The notes: generated from the letters alone by a model not told the origin. Counted from the first letter of the stretch, positions 9,308-18,296 are shown. The stretch is DNA of 64,000 nucleotides from Nostoc sp. KVJ3 (GCF_026127265.1 NZ_WWFG01000003.1:248001-312000), one strand, 5' to 3'. Program-made: numbers and translations.

Positions 9308-10837
9308 ATGGATTTTAATGCTGGACAAAGGCTGAATTTACCACTAAATCCTTCCCTGTCTTCGGCTACCATAACAGGACGGAACTTTCCTGAACAGAAT
9401 TGTTCCAAAACAGTAACTTTTGAAGAAGCCTTGGTTGTAGTAGACGACCTAGTATTTACTAAGACAGGTAGACGCTTATCTGAAGCTGAAATTACTGTCC
9501 TAAAGGGAACATGGAATGATTGTGATTACGAGGAGATAGCGGAAAACTCACCTTATAGTCTTAATTACTTACAACGGCGTTTAGCTCCTCAACTATGGGA
9601 TGTACTGTCCGCTACCATTGGAAATGGTGAACGGGTTTACAAAAAGAATCTGCGGAATTTTTTAGAACTAGTAACACCAAAAAAGTATCATACTCAAACA
9701 GCACCAAGTGCAAAGCAAGTACCCCCTCCCCCTAGTAATGACTCTCTACAATTTATTGGAGGTCAACCACCTGATATATCTAGCTTTTACGGACGAGTGC
9801 AGGAACTGGCTGATTTAGAAGAATTAGTAACCAAGCAGCGTTGTATTTCACTAATAGGAGTGCCAGGAGTTGGTAAGAGTGCATTAGCTGCAAAGTTAAT
9901 AGCAATACTTAGCGTAAAATCTCAACCTAGATTTGATTACTTTTTATGGAAATCGGTGTCTCATGCACCATTAGTTCAGGACTTAGTTGCTGAACTGATA
10001 GAACAAATACAAACTGTAGAACCCTCATTAAACTTAAACTTACCTGAGTATACCCAAGGAAGGATTGCAGTGTTGATTAAGCAATTGCAATCCCGTCGCT
10101 TTCTATTGGTATTGGATGAATTTGACGCATTATTCCAGAAAAATAACTTTGAACAACGATTAGAGTATGAAACATTTTTTCGTCGCTTACTGGAAGACCA
10201 GCACGAAAGCTGTTTGCTTCTAACTGGCCGAGTTTTCCCTAATGAATTCGATAGTCTAATAAGGGCTAAACGTTCTATTCAGTATATCAAAATTAAGGGC
10301 TTAGATGCAGACGCTGCAATGCAGCTTTTAGCTGCCCAAGGATTAACTAATCCACAAAAATGCCATGATTTGATTAGAACATATAGCGGTAATCCATTGG
10401 AACTAGAAACAGTAGGAGAACGAATTAACTACTTTTTCGGTGGTAATACTGAAATATTTTTTGAAAACCAAACTACATTTGTTAGTAGTGAGATCGAAGC
10501 AATGCTCGATAAAATGTTCACTCAAGTGTTAAGTAAAATCCAAAGGCAGATTATGATTTATTTAGCAAATGAAATAGCTTCAAATTCCCAACCCATTAGT
10601 TTTGTTAAGCTATTAACTAATATGAATCAAAGAGATAAAGCATCTTTGTCAACTTCCAAGTTAGTCAAAGCATTAGAAAAACTTGAACGTTTGTCATTAC
10701 TAGAAAGTATTAAACATCCAATTACAAAAGAAATTACTTTTACTCTTCAACCAGTAATTAAAAAATATATTTTGACAGATCCACAGGGGTTCGTACATAC
10801 ATCTGATGCTTTGCCAACATTAGCAATCGCATCTTAA
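9308..10837 (+). CDS. STAND/NB-ARC-type NTPase with N-terminal helical (vMAP-like) domain
   Basis: A signal-transduction ATPase of the NACHT/NB-ARC class. Seen: an N-terminal helical domain (about residues 28-120, FEEALVVVDDLVFTKTGRRL...LQRRLAPQLWDVLS) of the type found before such NTPases in cyanobacteria (vWA-MoxR-associated protein N-terminal domain). A Pro-rich linker follows, then the P-loop GVPGVGKSAL and Walker B FLLVLDEFDALF, with LLLTGR as sensor strand. The C-terminus looks like a winged helix (about 405-490). No WD40, TPR or effector enzyme follows, so at 509 residues it is short for the class. A small broken gene starts 11 bp downstream. Related NTPases act in conflict or regulated-death systems; a defence role here is inference. 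Confidence 0.75.
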   Translation: MDFNAGQRLNLPLNPSLSSATITGRNFPEQNCSKTVTFEEALVVVDDLVFTKTGRRLSEAEITVLKGTWNDCDYEEIAENSPYSLNYLQRRLAPQLWDVLSATIGNGERVYKKNLRNFLELVTPKKYHTQTAPSAKQVPPPPSNDSLQFIGGQPPDISSFYGRVQELADLEELVTKQRCISLIGVPGVGKSALAAKLIAILSVKSQPRFDYFLWKSVSHAPLVQDLVAELIEQIQTVEPSLNLNLPEYTQGRIAVLIKQLQSRRFLLVLDEFDALFQKNNFEQRLEYETFFRRLLEDQHESCLLLTGRVFPNEFDSLIRAKRSIQYIKIKGLDADAAMQLLAAQGLTNPQKCHDLIRTYSGNPLELETVGERINYFFGGNTEIFFENQTTFVSSEIEAMLDKMFTQVLSKIQRQIMIYLANEIASNSQPISFVKLLTNMNQRDKASLSTSKLVKALEKLERLSLLESIKHPITKEITFTLQPVIKKYILTDPQGFVHTSDALPTLAIAS

Positions 10838-10848
10838 CAGAGGTATCT

Positions 10849-11186
10849 ATGATTGCAGGAAAACTAGAAGTAGCAATTAAAATCAAGGAACTGCCACAAC
10901 CCAAGACCATAGAGAACGGTTGGCAGCAGTTTGATCTTGACTGTGATAGTCGCATCATAACAATCACAGTCAAACCAAAGATTTACAAGAAGCTGACCAA
11001 TGCTGCTAGTAATTCCCACAGTGGGTTGCAGCGATGTCTAACGACAAGCCGCGAAGCGTCTACGCTGGCAAACTCGGTCAGCAAGCAGACAACTGGTTCG
11101 TGCTGGAGGAACCCAATATCCAAGTTTTCGAGCGCAAGCCTAAACCAGAGGCAACAGCCACTCTGGTGCTGCTTGAGCCAGGGTAA
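10849..11186 (+). pseudogene. Small cyanobacterial FinO-like/hypothetical gene, frameshifted and carrying a repeat insert
   Basis: The first 53 codons read as a normal small protein (MIAGKLEVAIKIKELPQP, ENGWQQFDLDCDSRI, VKPKIYKKLT). After about 11008 the original frame becomes Ser/Arg/Gln-rich nonsense. A second frame continues sensibly (FPQWVAAM, then GKLGQQADNWFVLEEPN and IQVFERKPK) to a TAA at 11184-11186. One missing base near AGTAATTCCC restores the join. Between WVAAM and GKLGQQ ten extra codons come from a dispersed repeat at 11036-11066. The sequence resembles proteins annotated as FinO-like in cyanobacteria; that label is from memory and weak. It sits 11 bp after the NTPase gene, as if in one operon. 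Confidence 0.6.
11036..11066. repeat. Short cyanobacterial dispersed repeat inside the broken gene
   Basis: A 31 bp copy of the Nostoc-type repeat built around ACGACAAGCCGCGAAGCG followed by TCTACGC. It adds about 30 bp to the reading frame of the small gene, so in itself it keeps frame. Related degenerate copies occur at 18297-18330 and 44580-44611 in this window. Confidence 0.6.
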
Positions 11187-11442
11187 TCACACCCAACACA
11201 GAGGTGCTACAACCCTCGATTACCCTTAAAGCAATCCTTAACAAATGTGGAGGTCACAAGTAAAAATCAAAACGATGCTAGATACCAGAAGTTCTGTAAG
11301 ATCAAAACTAACAACAAATGGAGGGAAATATACAACAGCACCAAAAATTTAAAGGACAAATGCCACTAAGGAGTAGGCGTTTTGTCCCACACTTAAAAAC
11401 AAAATAACCTCAGAGGAGGGTTATCTCACGAAAACCAAAGCA

Positions 11443-11568
11443 GTGGTCTTTAAAGTTTGGCGACTTGATTCCACTGACTGGTCAGACGAGATTTTATCCG
11501 CTGCTTCTCGTATTATACGAGAAGCCACACGAAATCCACCAGTTTCGTGTGGCAATTTTTGTTGTTGA
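11443..11568 (+). CDS. Possible small ORF in the rep leader
   Basis: A 41-codon frame starting GTG at 11443 (in-frame ACG at 11428, eight bases after a strong AGGAGG at 11414-11419) and ending TGA at 11566. The product would read MVFKVWRLDSTDW and so on. The only good ribosome-binding site precedes the ACG, so either an ACG start is used or an ATG was lost. The 3' part overlaps two perfect palindromes including a terminator, so this could equally be a structured RNA. It lies about 510 bp upstream of the replication gene, where copy-number control of CyRepA1 plasmids would be expected. Low confidence as a protein gene. Confidence 0.25.
   Translation: MVFKVWRLDSTDWSDEILSAASRIIREATRNPPVSCGNFCC
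11504..11524. promoter_or_regulatory. Perfect palindrome, arms CTTCTCGTA/TACGAGAAG
   Basis: Nine-base arms around TTA at 11504-11524, immediately followed by a terminator hairpin. It could be an operator or part of an RNA structure in the leader of the replication gene. The 11230-12080 spacer as a whole holds this palindrome, the terminator, an IS-end-like sequence and a large imperfect hairpin. It has no convincing long gene. Confidence 0.45.
11524..11560 (+). terminator. Rho-independent terminator
   Basis: Perfect 11 bp stem GCCACACGAAA (11524-11534) and TTTCGTGTGGC (11543-11553) with an 8-base loop, followed by AATTTTTG. It would end transcription entering from the NTPase operon or the small leader ORF before the replication gene. 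Confidence 0.8.
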
Positions 11569-11864
11569 AATTCATAAGTTTCTGTAAAGTTAAGTTTGAT
11601 TAAGAAATATCCTGAATTTTGTAGCAAAGAATAGTAGCAGCGCGAATAACAGTTACCAGTTATTAGTTGGGAGTAGAGTCCAAGATTAGATAACTGATAA
11701 CTGATGCAACCCCCTCTGAACTTGTAAACCGAGTTATCAGGGGAAAATATCATGACAAACAGAGAACGCCCCAAGAGCGCAGTAGTAGAGCGCATGGGAT
11801 CGAGTGCAGCTTTCGCATGGCAATTTTGTGCTGTGACGAAGGGAAATTTTCGGAATATCCAGGC

Positions 11865-11890
11865 TAGTAGTCTGGCAAGTCAACTTTGCA
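11865..11890. repeat. Solitary IS630-type end
   Basis: TAGTAGTCTGGCAAGTCAAC followed by TTTGCA matches the left inverted repeat of the IS630 element at 17065 at all but a few positions. No matching partner end is found nearby, so it looks like a remnant or a truncated non-autonomous copy. Confidence 0.5.
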
Positions 11891-11908
11891 TGGTGGTTAG
11901 CAGAGGGG

Positions 11909-11975
11909 CAGAGGGGCTCTTGGGCAGAGGGGAAAGAACTTATATAAGCCTCTCCTCTGCTCAAGAGCTCCCCTG
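11909..11975. repeat. Large imperfect hairpin, CAGAGGGG-type repeat
   Basis: Arms at 11909-11930 (CAGAGGGGCTCTTGGGCAGA then GG) and 11954-11975 are imperfect reverse complements, separated by 23 bases. The G-rich CAGAGGGG motif resembles dispersed repeats common in Nostoc intergenic DNA. No gene is seen within it. Confidence 0.5.
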
Positions 11976-12048
11976 CACAAGCGCCGACCTCCACCCAGCA
12001 ATTTTGGGTTGGCGAACTGCTAGAGCAAGGGTTTCGCAGCTTGAAAGA

Positions 12049-12078
12049 GTTCTCTCCAAGGAATTCCGAGGGGAGAAC
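12049..12078. promoter_or_regulatory. Inverted repeat over the rep ribosome-binding region
   Basis: GTTCTCTCC (12049-12057) pairs with GGGGAGAAC (12070-12078) with one mismatch, just before the ATG at 12081. The right arm contains the GGGGAG that would serve as ribosome-binding site, so folding could mask translation of the replication protein. This is a candidate translational control element; inference only. Confidence 0.4.
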
Positions 12079-12080
12079 CG

Positions 12081-15000
12081 ATGAATGCAGCGACAACTGA
12101 ATATCCAAACAATCTCACGGCTGCGGAATACCATGAGTTGTTAGCTGGTAGCGCCATTCATCCGGCGTTGATTAAGCGCAACTTTTTCCATGTAGAGGGA
12201 GAATCAGTTTATGATTTCCTGTTCATATCTGATAAAATCCCACGTAAAAATGCGGGTCGGGTAACAGATGGATACATAAAAATGTATCAGCACCTATTAC
12301 TAGGTGGGACGTGGATTCAGTCACTTGACCCCTTTAAAAACTGGCAACCAATGGAGTGGGGGCGGATTAAGCCGAACTTCCCCCGTATTGATTGGCAAAA
12401 AGGCAAGCCAGTTAAGTACGAATCACCCCCCAAAACCCCCAACCGCGTTACCTACTTTGATGTCGCTAACCCCATCTGGGACAAAGTTGCAAAGCGTTAT
12501 TTAATTAAGCGCTATCATTCGCTTTTAGCATTGCGCTTGCTGGATAAACTCAATCCACTAATATTTTGGGAGTGGGTGAAACAGCATCCAGAGATTCCGA
12601 TTATCTTATGCGAGGGTGAGAAGAAAGCCGCTTGCTTGCTTAGTTTAGGGTTTGTAGCGATCGCACTCCCTGGAATTTGGAACGGGCGCGTGGGCAAACA
12701 GGATTTTGATGAACGATTGCATCCTGACTTAGTACCGATGGCTCAGGTGGGGCGCAAGTTCATTATTTTATTCGACTACGAAACCTCTTCTAAAACCAGA
12801 TGGTCAGTTTACCAAGCCACTGTTCGCACTGCAAAAGCGATTGAGGCAGTAGGTTGTGAATGTGAAGTTGCACTGTTGCCGGGGCCAGAAAAAGGCGTTG
12901 ATGATTTTGTAGTTAGTCGAGGTGTTGATGTCAATGCCCTGCTAACTGCAATTATAGATGATGCCAAATCACTAAAAGATTACCAGCGCTCGTATCGGGC
13001 TAAGAAATGGGGACTTAGCAAATACAAACCGGATGTCACAGTCAATATTAAATATTTGACCCAAGCACTCTGCATTCCGGATCTGGAGGAAAAATGTTCA
13101 TCTGTCCCGCCACTTTATGATATCGCAGAAGAAAAATTGTTTACCCCAAGTGTTAGCTCTACAAGCTGTGGGGAGGGAGAAGGAAAACAAGAGTTAATAA
13201 TTTCTGACTGCCCTGACCACAAACCCAGTACCCAAAATCCCAAAAAGTCTTTCCGTTTTCCAGAAAAAGGACTGGTTGTACTGTGGAGCGACATGGGCAC
13301 TGGTAAAACTGAACTCATGCGCTGGTGGCGTGACCAAAATCCTAATGCCAGATTTCTCAACAATGGACATCGGGTTAACTTGTTGAAAAATCTTGCCGAA
13401 CGCTTGCAGACAGCCATGTACTCCGACTTGGGTTACACAGGTTTAGCCCAGGCTCAAGCTCTCTCCATTACTATTGACAGCTTGCATAAGCTGAATACTC
13501 AGTCTCTCACCTACGGCTGCATATTTATAGATGAAGCTTGCCAATACCTCACCCACTTACTACACAGTAATACTTGCAAACAGCACCGTGCAGCAATCCT
13601 AGAAGTACTGGAATATATAGTATACAACGCGCCACTGGTCGTCATCGCTGATGCACACATGGATGACCTGACTGTGGATTTCTTTCTTGCAATGCGACCA
13701 AAAGGTGAAGTACCTTACATCATTAAAAACGAGTGGCGAAACGGTTCACGCACAATTTATTGGTACGAGGGGGATAATTCAAGCGCCCTAGTCGCCCAAA
13801 TCTCGGCAGCGCTGATGCTTGGAGAAAAAATCATGGTTGTAAGTGACAGTAAGCGTTTCATCAAAAAACTCGACAAATCCTTTACTATCAAGTGCGAAGA
13901 ATCAAGCTCCGAAAAATCCCAGACACATCAAAAATGGCGCATTTGGTCGGTTCATTCCGATAATTCTGGCAGTGATGAGAATGTCGCTTTCATCAAAGAT
14001 ATCACCAACGCCGTCAAAAACTTTGATGCCTTGTTCACCTCTCCCAGTCTCGGTACTGGTGTCGATATTTCCCAGTATCATTTTGATTTAGTATTTGGTG
14101 TCTTTCACGGCGTTTCCCAAACTGCTACTGAGTGCGCCCAACAGCTTTACCGCTATCGCCCGAAAGTCCCGTTTCATATTTGGGTGGCCCCGCGTCCTCC
14201 CTTTGGTTACAAGGATACTAATGCTACTAAGATTAAAGAGCGCTTGCTCCAAACCAATGAAATGACAGCTTTTCTGTTGCGGATTGACAGAGAAACGGGT
14301 AAGCGGGGCGCAGAGAAAGATTGGGCGCTTGAGGCTTACTGCCAAATTATGGCTAACCGCCACTATTCTCTCAATAATCTGCGTGATGACTTGCGATCGC
14401 TCCTCACAGAAATGGGCAATACATTTATATGTGTGGGCAGTGAAGATGATGAGCAATCTCTTGAAAGTCTTAAAGCAGCAGCACAAGCTTTGGATAGTGC
14501 CCACAATTCGGCTGTTGCCAGGGCTAACAATATTACTTTGAGCGAGTACCGTGCCCGTCAGAGCAAAGATTACCTTGACCCTAATGAAATTTTTGAATGC
14601 GAAAAGTTTCGCATTTCTGATTCTTACGGCATCGAAGTAACCGAATCACTCGTAGAAATGGATAAAGGTGGCCGCTTAATTAGAGCAATAGCTGGACTTG
14701 AGGCCATTTTAGCCCCGCCCGAAGAATCGTTTACTGACCCCAAAACCGGGCAAAGTTATCCTACACCACCAACAATTGTCACCCAAAAAGACCGCACCGA
14801 GCGCGACAATCTACCTTTGTGCATCGACTGGGGCAATTACTCGGCACGCTGGCTGGCTAGATTTAACCTGGGGCTGCATCAAATTCTCACTTCTTTAATG
14901 AAGGGTGATGAAGTTACTGCCGACGATTCCACCTTACTCAAGATGACGGAGATCGCTATACATTGTGCTGCTCACGTGAAAGCAATTCTTGGGTTTACTA

Positions 15001-15554
15001 TTCCCCTAGACTGTAAACCTATTTGGTTGCTGGCCACAATGGTAGAGCAGCTGGGGCTAAAGTTGACCTTCCGTAAGCAGGGTAAACGGGGTCAACAGGT
15101 GAAACTTTTCTCTTTATCTAAAGAGGAATTAGAATTTGCAATGCATGTAATTGCTCATCGTGAAACGAAGCGTAATCAAAAAGAAAATCGAACCTATTAT
15201 GCGACCCAAACCCCTGCTGCGTATAGTGCAAACCCTAATCACCAGCCCGTATCCATCCCCCCCCTTAATGCTATAGGGAACTCCCATTGCCAAGGGGAGG
15301 ATACTACTGTTTATGTTCCTCCCCAAACTGACCGGATTACTCTACTTCATTGCGTAGAAATACTTCGCTCTGGTATTTCTCGTGGAGTTGAGGCAATTAA
15401 AGGCATTCTCAAGCGATGGCACAGTGATTTGCGCTGGGAGACGGTGCTGGAACTTGAAGCGATCGCGGCGAGTGAATTGCGATCGCTTGAGTCGGCAGTA
15501 CCGGAATTTTACACCTTGCTAAATGAAGAGATGTTGCCTATGGAGGGGGGCTAA
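12081..15554 (+). CDS. Plasmid replication protein, CyRepA1-like (DUF3854 TOPRIM-like domain plus ATPase)
   Basis: Likely replication initiator of the plasmid. Seen: a conserved N-terminal block (NAGRVTDGYIKMY, about residues 57-69). Next comes a TOPRIM-like DUF3854 domain with Glu178 in CEGEKKAACLL, Asp232 in LFDYET and the following KGVDDFVVS. An ATPase/helicase-like part has Walker A MGTGKT (405-410) and Walker B IDEACQ (Asp484-Glu485), with a later SLGTGVDIS and YRYRPK region. The architecture fits the family of Synechocystis pSYSA protein Slr7037, named CyRepA1. The N-terminal third is homologous to a domain inside the relaxase at 35978-42736. The start ATG follows GGGGAG with good spacing. 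The upstream leader is structured and may hold the origin and copy control. Confidence 0.8.
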   Translation: MNAATTEYPNNLTAAEYHELLAGSAIHPALIKRNFFHVEGESVYDFLFISDKIPRKNAGRVTDGYIKMYQHLLLGGTWIQSLDPFKNWQPMEWGRIKPNFPRIDWQKGKPVKYESPPKTPNRVTYFDVANPIWDKVAKRYLIKRYHSLLALRLLDKLNPLIFWEWVKQHPEIPIILCEGEKKAACLLSLGFVAIALPGIWNGRVGKQDFDERLHPDLVPMAQVGRKFIILFDYETSSKTRWSVYQATVRTAKAIEAVGCECEVALLPGPEKGVDDFVVSRGVDVNALLTAIIDDAKSLKDYQRSYRAKKWGLSKYKPDVTVNIKYLTQALCIPDLEEKCSSVPPLYDIAEEKLFTPSVSSTSCGEGEGKQELIISDCPDHKPSTQNPKKSFRFPEKGLVVLWSDMGTGKTELMRWWRDQNPNARFLNNGHRVNLLKNLAERLQTAMYSDLGYTGLAQAQALSITIDSLHKLNTQSLTYGCIFIDEACQYLTHLLHSNTCKQHRAAILEVLEYIVYNAPLVVIADAHMDDLTVDFFLAMRPKGEVPYIIKNEWRNGSRTIYWYEGDNSSALVAQISAALMLGEKIMVVSDSKRFIKKLDKSFTIKCEESSSEKSQTHQKWRIWSVHSDNSGSDENVAFIKDITNAVKNFDALFTSPSLGTGVDISQYHFDLVFGVFHGVSQTATECAQQLYRYRPKVPFHIWVAPRPPFGYKDTNATKIKERLLQTNEMTAFLLRIDRETGKRGAEKDWALEAYCQIMANRHYSLNNLRDDLRSLLTEMGNTFICVGSEDDEQSLESLKAAAQALDSAHNSAVARANNITLSEYRARQSKDYLDPNEIFECEKFRISDSYGIEVTESLVEMDKGGRLIRAIAGLEAILAPPEESFTDPKTGQSYPTPPTIVTQKDRTERDNLPLCIDWGNYSARWLARFNLGLHQILTSLMKGDEVTADDSTLLKMTEIAIHCAAHVKAILGFTIPLDCKPIWLLATMVEQLGLKLTFRKQGKRGQQVKLFSLSKEELEFAMHVIAHRETKRNQKENRTYYATQTPAAYSANPNHQPVSIPPLNAIGNSHCQGEDTTVYVPPQTDRITLLHCVEILRSGISRGVEAIKGILKRWHSDLRWETVLELEAIAASELRSLESAVPEFYTLLNEEMLPMEGG

Positions 15555-15656
15555 ACTTTCGTCATAACTAACCGCATCATTGAAGCAATTTCTACTTTTG
15601 CTTTCAGCAATTGCGCTGATGCTGCTTTGCTAAATCGATTTTTTGGTAAAATGGGG

Positions 15657-16319
15657 TCAAGAGCTTTCATGCACTGAATTATCGGTCACTTCGACTAACA
15701 CGGATTTCCCGAAGTCGTCTGAGGAAACCGGAGCAAGTAGCGCTAAAGATGATACCGCTCCCAATACTTGATCTTCTCTTACCTCCAGGTACTTGTATAG
15801 CTCGTCCAAGGTGCGATGCCCAGAGATTTCCTGAATCACTCTTAAGGGAATTCCGGCATTACTCATCGAGGTGAGTGCTGTACGCCGAAAGCTGTGAGAG
15901 CTTACGCCTTCAACTCCTACTTTTTTGCAAGCGACTCGCAATATCCACAATGCCGAATCCCGGTGCAGGTGGTTATTGGCTCTTGAGTGGTCAGCATTTC
16001 CAGGGAACAGCCAAGGAGAATCATCACGCGGTTTATATGCTTGCAACCTGACTCGCAATTCTTGAATTACCGGGATGGCACGGGTAGCCAGTTTCCCTTT
16101 CGTGTTACCTTTGCGAAAGATGATTTTGGCTCTGACTTTTCCTTTGGTATCATAGACATCGCGCTTTAGCAACGTCACTGCTTCGTTCACTCGACACGCT
16201 GTGTAAAGCATCACCGCAAACAGCGCTTTGTCTCGTAGCGAGTCTACCCCCTGCGAGAACAGAAGTTGGATTTCCTGCAAAGACAGAATCTTTGCTTGAC
16301 CATGCCTATCAATTTTCAA
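15657..16319 (-). CDS. Tyrosine recombinase, catalytic domain only
   Basis: Site-specific recombinase of the phage-integrase family. Seen at 220 aa: box I Arg43 in TACRVNEAV, box II His142-x-x-Arg145 in HSFRRTALTS, His168 in GHRTLDE and the likely nucleophile Tyr177 in YKYLEV, so all catalytic residues are present. The N-terminal SAM-like core-binding domain of full-length integrases (usually 100 or more residues) is absent. Small recombinases of this kind occur on cyanobacterial plasmids and may resolve multimers. Convergent with the replication gene, about 100 bp apart. The 100 bp between shows no clear att-like core. Confidence 0.8.
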   Translation of the reverse strand: MKIDRHGQAKILSLQEIQLLFSQGVDSLRDKALFAVMLYTACRVNEAVTLLKRDVYDTKGKVRAKIIFRKGNTKGKLATRAIPVIQELRVRLQAYKPRDDSPWLFPGNADHSRANNHLHRDSALWILRVACKKVGVEGVSSHSFRRTALTSMSNAGIPLRVIQEISGHRTLDELYKYLEVREDQVLGAVSSLALLAPVSSDDFGKSVLVEVTDNSVHESS

Positions 16320-17021
16320 GGTTGCTGTCCCATCAACACCCCGCCCTGTTCTTATTATCCCAGTCCACGGGACAGGAATTGCTACGGGGTGGGATTTTCG
16401 CAGCTATGCAGATGAGCTTGAGTGGATAGTGAGGGCCTTTGTTGTAAGTGAAAGGGACATTAATTTTAAAAAACTGGATTTACAGAGCTAGACCATCATT
16501 TAAATTGCACAGAGCTAAAAAGTGGTAAGGCACTTACCCGCTCATAAAGATACGAAAGTACGATCCAGTCCAGATCCACGCCACACAACGAGCAATTAAG
16601 AACAAGGCTGGTATCTTTTTTTGTGGTTCCCCCTAAAAATACACCTCTAAAAGAAAAACCTAAAAATAGGTGAAAAAATAAACCAATAATGACTTTATAG
16701 TTAATCAGTAATACAACAGGTCAAAGAGCATACTTCTAACAGTTCACTACAGAAATATTACAGGTGTAGGTTTGGGTTAAAGAAAACGGGCAAAGGTGCT
16801 TATTTTAAGAAACTTGTACAAAATTCTTCCCTGCTTCTGTTGCTTTCATGCCAAATCAAGCTTATCGGAATAGCCCGCTTTTTCATCGCTATAACGACAT
16901 GAAACTATAGAGTCATTTTTAGTTTATTTTTTGAGAGTGGTTTGATTGCTCTATAAAAAATTCTTCAAGAAACGGGTAAAACTTGCTCCCCAAAAACTCA
17001 AACTTTTCTCCGATGCGTTTG
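16320..17021. other. Non-coding stretch
   Basis: No open frame of gene-like composition on either strand. A loose inverted pair CACCCCG (about 16329) and CGGGGTG (about 16384) flanks the recombinase upstream region. The rest is AT-rich without an obvious promoter, RNA gene or repeat that I can support. Confidence 0.4.
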
Positions 17022-17064
17022 GACACTAATTATTAAAACTGACAACTAATTCTTTAATGGACAC
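17022..17064. repeat. Two and a half 19-bp tandem repeats cut by the IS630 insertion
   Basis: Units starting GACACTAATTATTAAA (17022), GACAACTAATTCTTTAA (17041) and GACAC (17060) are spaced 19 bp apart. The third copy is interrupted by the IS element at the TA dinucleotide 17065-17066. They could be plasmid iterons or transposase-binding sites of a Tn7-like element end; neither is proven. Confidence 0.45.
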
Positions 17065-18270
17065 TAGTAGTCTGCCAAGGTAACTTTGCTAAGTAAAACC
17101 TCTAATTGGTAAAATAACCAAAAACGGGTGTGGTATGGCCAAAAAGTACATTGTTGACTTGAATGAAGATGAAGTTTCTCAGCTACAGGCAATAATTAAA
17201 AAAGGTAAGCACAAAGCAAGAACTATAACCCGTGCAAACATTCTTCTGATGGCAACTGATAGAGAAAGGGATCAAGCGATCGCTAGCATAGTTAGAGCGC
17301 ATGTTGCAACAGTGCAACGAATACGAGAAAAATTTGTCATTGGTGGGTTAGATTTTGCTTTAAAGGATGAAGTTCATCCACCAAAACCTAAAAAATTAGA
17401 TGAAAAGCAAGAAGCATTTTTGATTGCAACGGCTTGTTCTAAGCCGCCAGAAGGGAGAGTGCGTTGGACAATGCAATTATTAGCGGATCACTTAGTAAAC
17501 CTTGGGATAATAGATTCAATTTCCGACGAAACAATACGTCAAACTCTAAAAAAAACGAAATTAAACCGTGGTTAAAAGAACAGTGGTGTATTCCCGAAGT
17601 TAACGCAGAGTATGTATTCAGAATGGAGGATGTGTTGGATTTATATAATGAGCCTTATGATCCTAAACGCCCTGTAGTCTGCTTTGATGAACGTCCCTAC
17701 CAATTAGTAGAAGAAGTAAGACTTCCTTTACCACCAGAGCCGGAGCAGCCTGAACGTTATGATTTCGAGTATAAGCGTAACGGGACAGTCAATTTATTTG
17801 CATGTTTTCAACCCTTGGCTGGATGGCGGCATATCGAAGTTACAGAACGTCGAACTAAAGCCGATTTTGCTCTTCAAATGAAAAAGTTAGTAGATATTGA
17901 TTATCAAGATGCTGATATTATTCGTTTAGTAGTTGATAACCTAAATATTCATACTCCCAGCGCGTTATATGAAGTTTTTCCACCAGAAGAAGCACGTCGA
18001 ATTATTCAAAAATTAGAGTTTCACTATACTCCTAAACACGCTTCTTGGTTAAATCAAGTAGAAATTGAATTATCTGTTTTATCTCGCCAATGTTTAGAAC
18101 GGCGTATTCCTAATGCAGAAACATTAACTTCTGAGATTGCTGCTTGGGAGAAACAACGTAATCAACAAAAAGCCAGTGTCTATTGGGGTTTCCAAACCAA
18201 AGATGCTCGTCGAAAAATGCAGCGTTTATACCCGGATTTAACTTAGCAAAGTTGGCTTGGTAGACTACTA
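17065..18270 (+). mobile_element. IS630-family insertion sequence, complete
   Basis: A 1206 bp element bounded by TA at 17065-17066 and 18269-18270, consistent with TA target duplication. The terminal inverted repeats begin TAGTAGTCTGCCAAGGTAAC on the left and, reverse-complemented, TAGTAGTCTACCAAGCCAAC on the right. About 27 of the first 30 positions match. It contains a two-frame DDE transposase. Insertion lies within a short tandem-repeat tract. Confidence 0.9.
17135..18246 (+). CDS. IS630-family transposase (two frames joined by -1 frameshift)
   Basis: DDE transposase. Frame 1 (17135-17575) carries the N-terminal helix-turn-helix region (TRANILLMATD, then IVRAHVATVQRIREKF). Frame 2 (readable 17464-18246) carries the catalytic core: first Asp in VVCFDERPYQL, second in LVVDNLNIH, and Glu in NQVEIELSVL. 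The join is at a run of eight A (17548-17555). A -1 slip at A AAA AAA merges frames as RQTLKKNEIKPW, giving about 370 residues, the normal IS630 size. Since many IS630 elements regulate transposase by frameshifting on A runs, this may be programmed rather than damage. Both catalytic and DNA-binding parts look intact. Confidence 0.85.
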
Positions 18271-18296
18271 GGGCTTAAAAGCAGGGGCAACTTTTA

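Noticed and set aside
11421..12108. Several 110-125 residue ORFs on both strands in the rep leader
   Set aside because: They read through palindromes, the terminator and the G-rich hairpin repeat, and have low-complexity composition.
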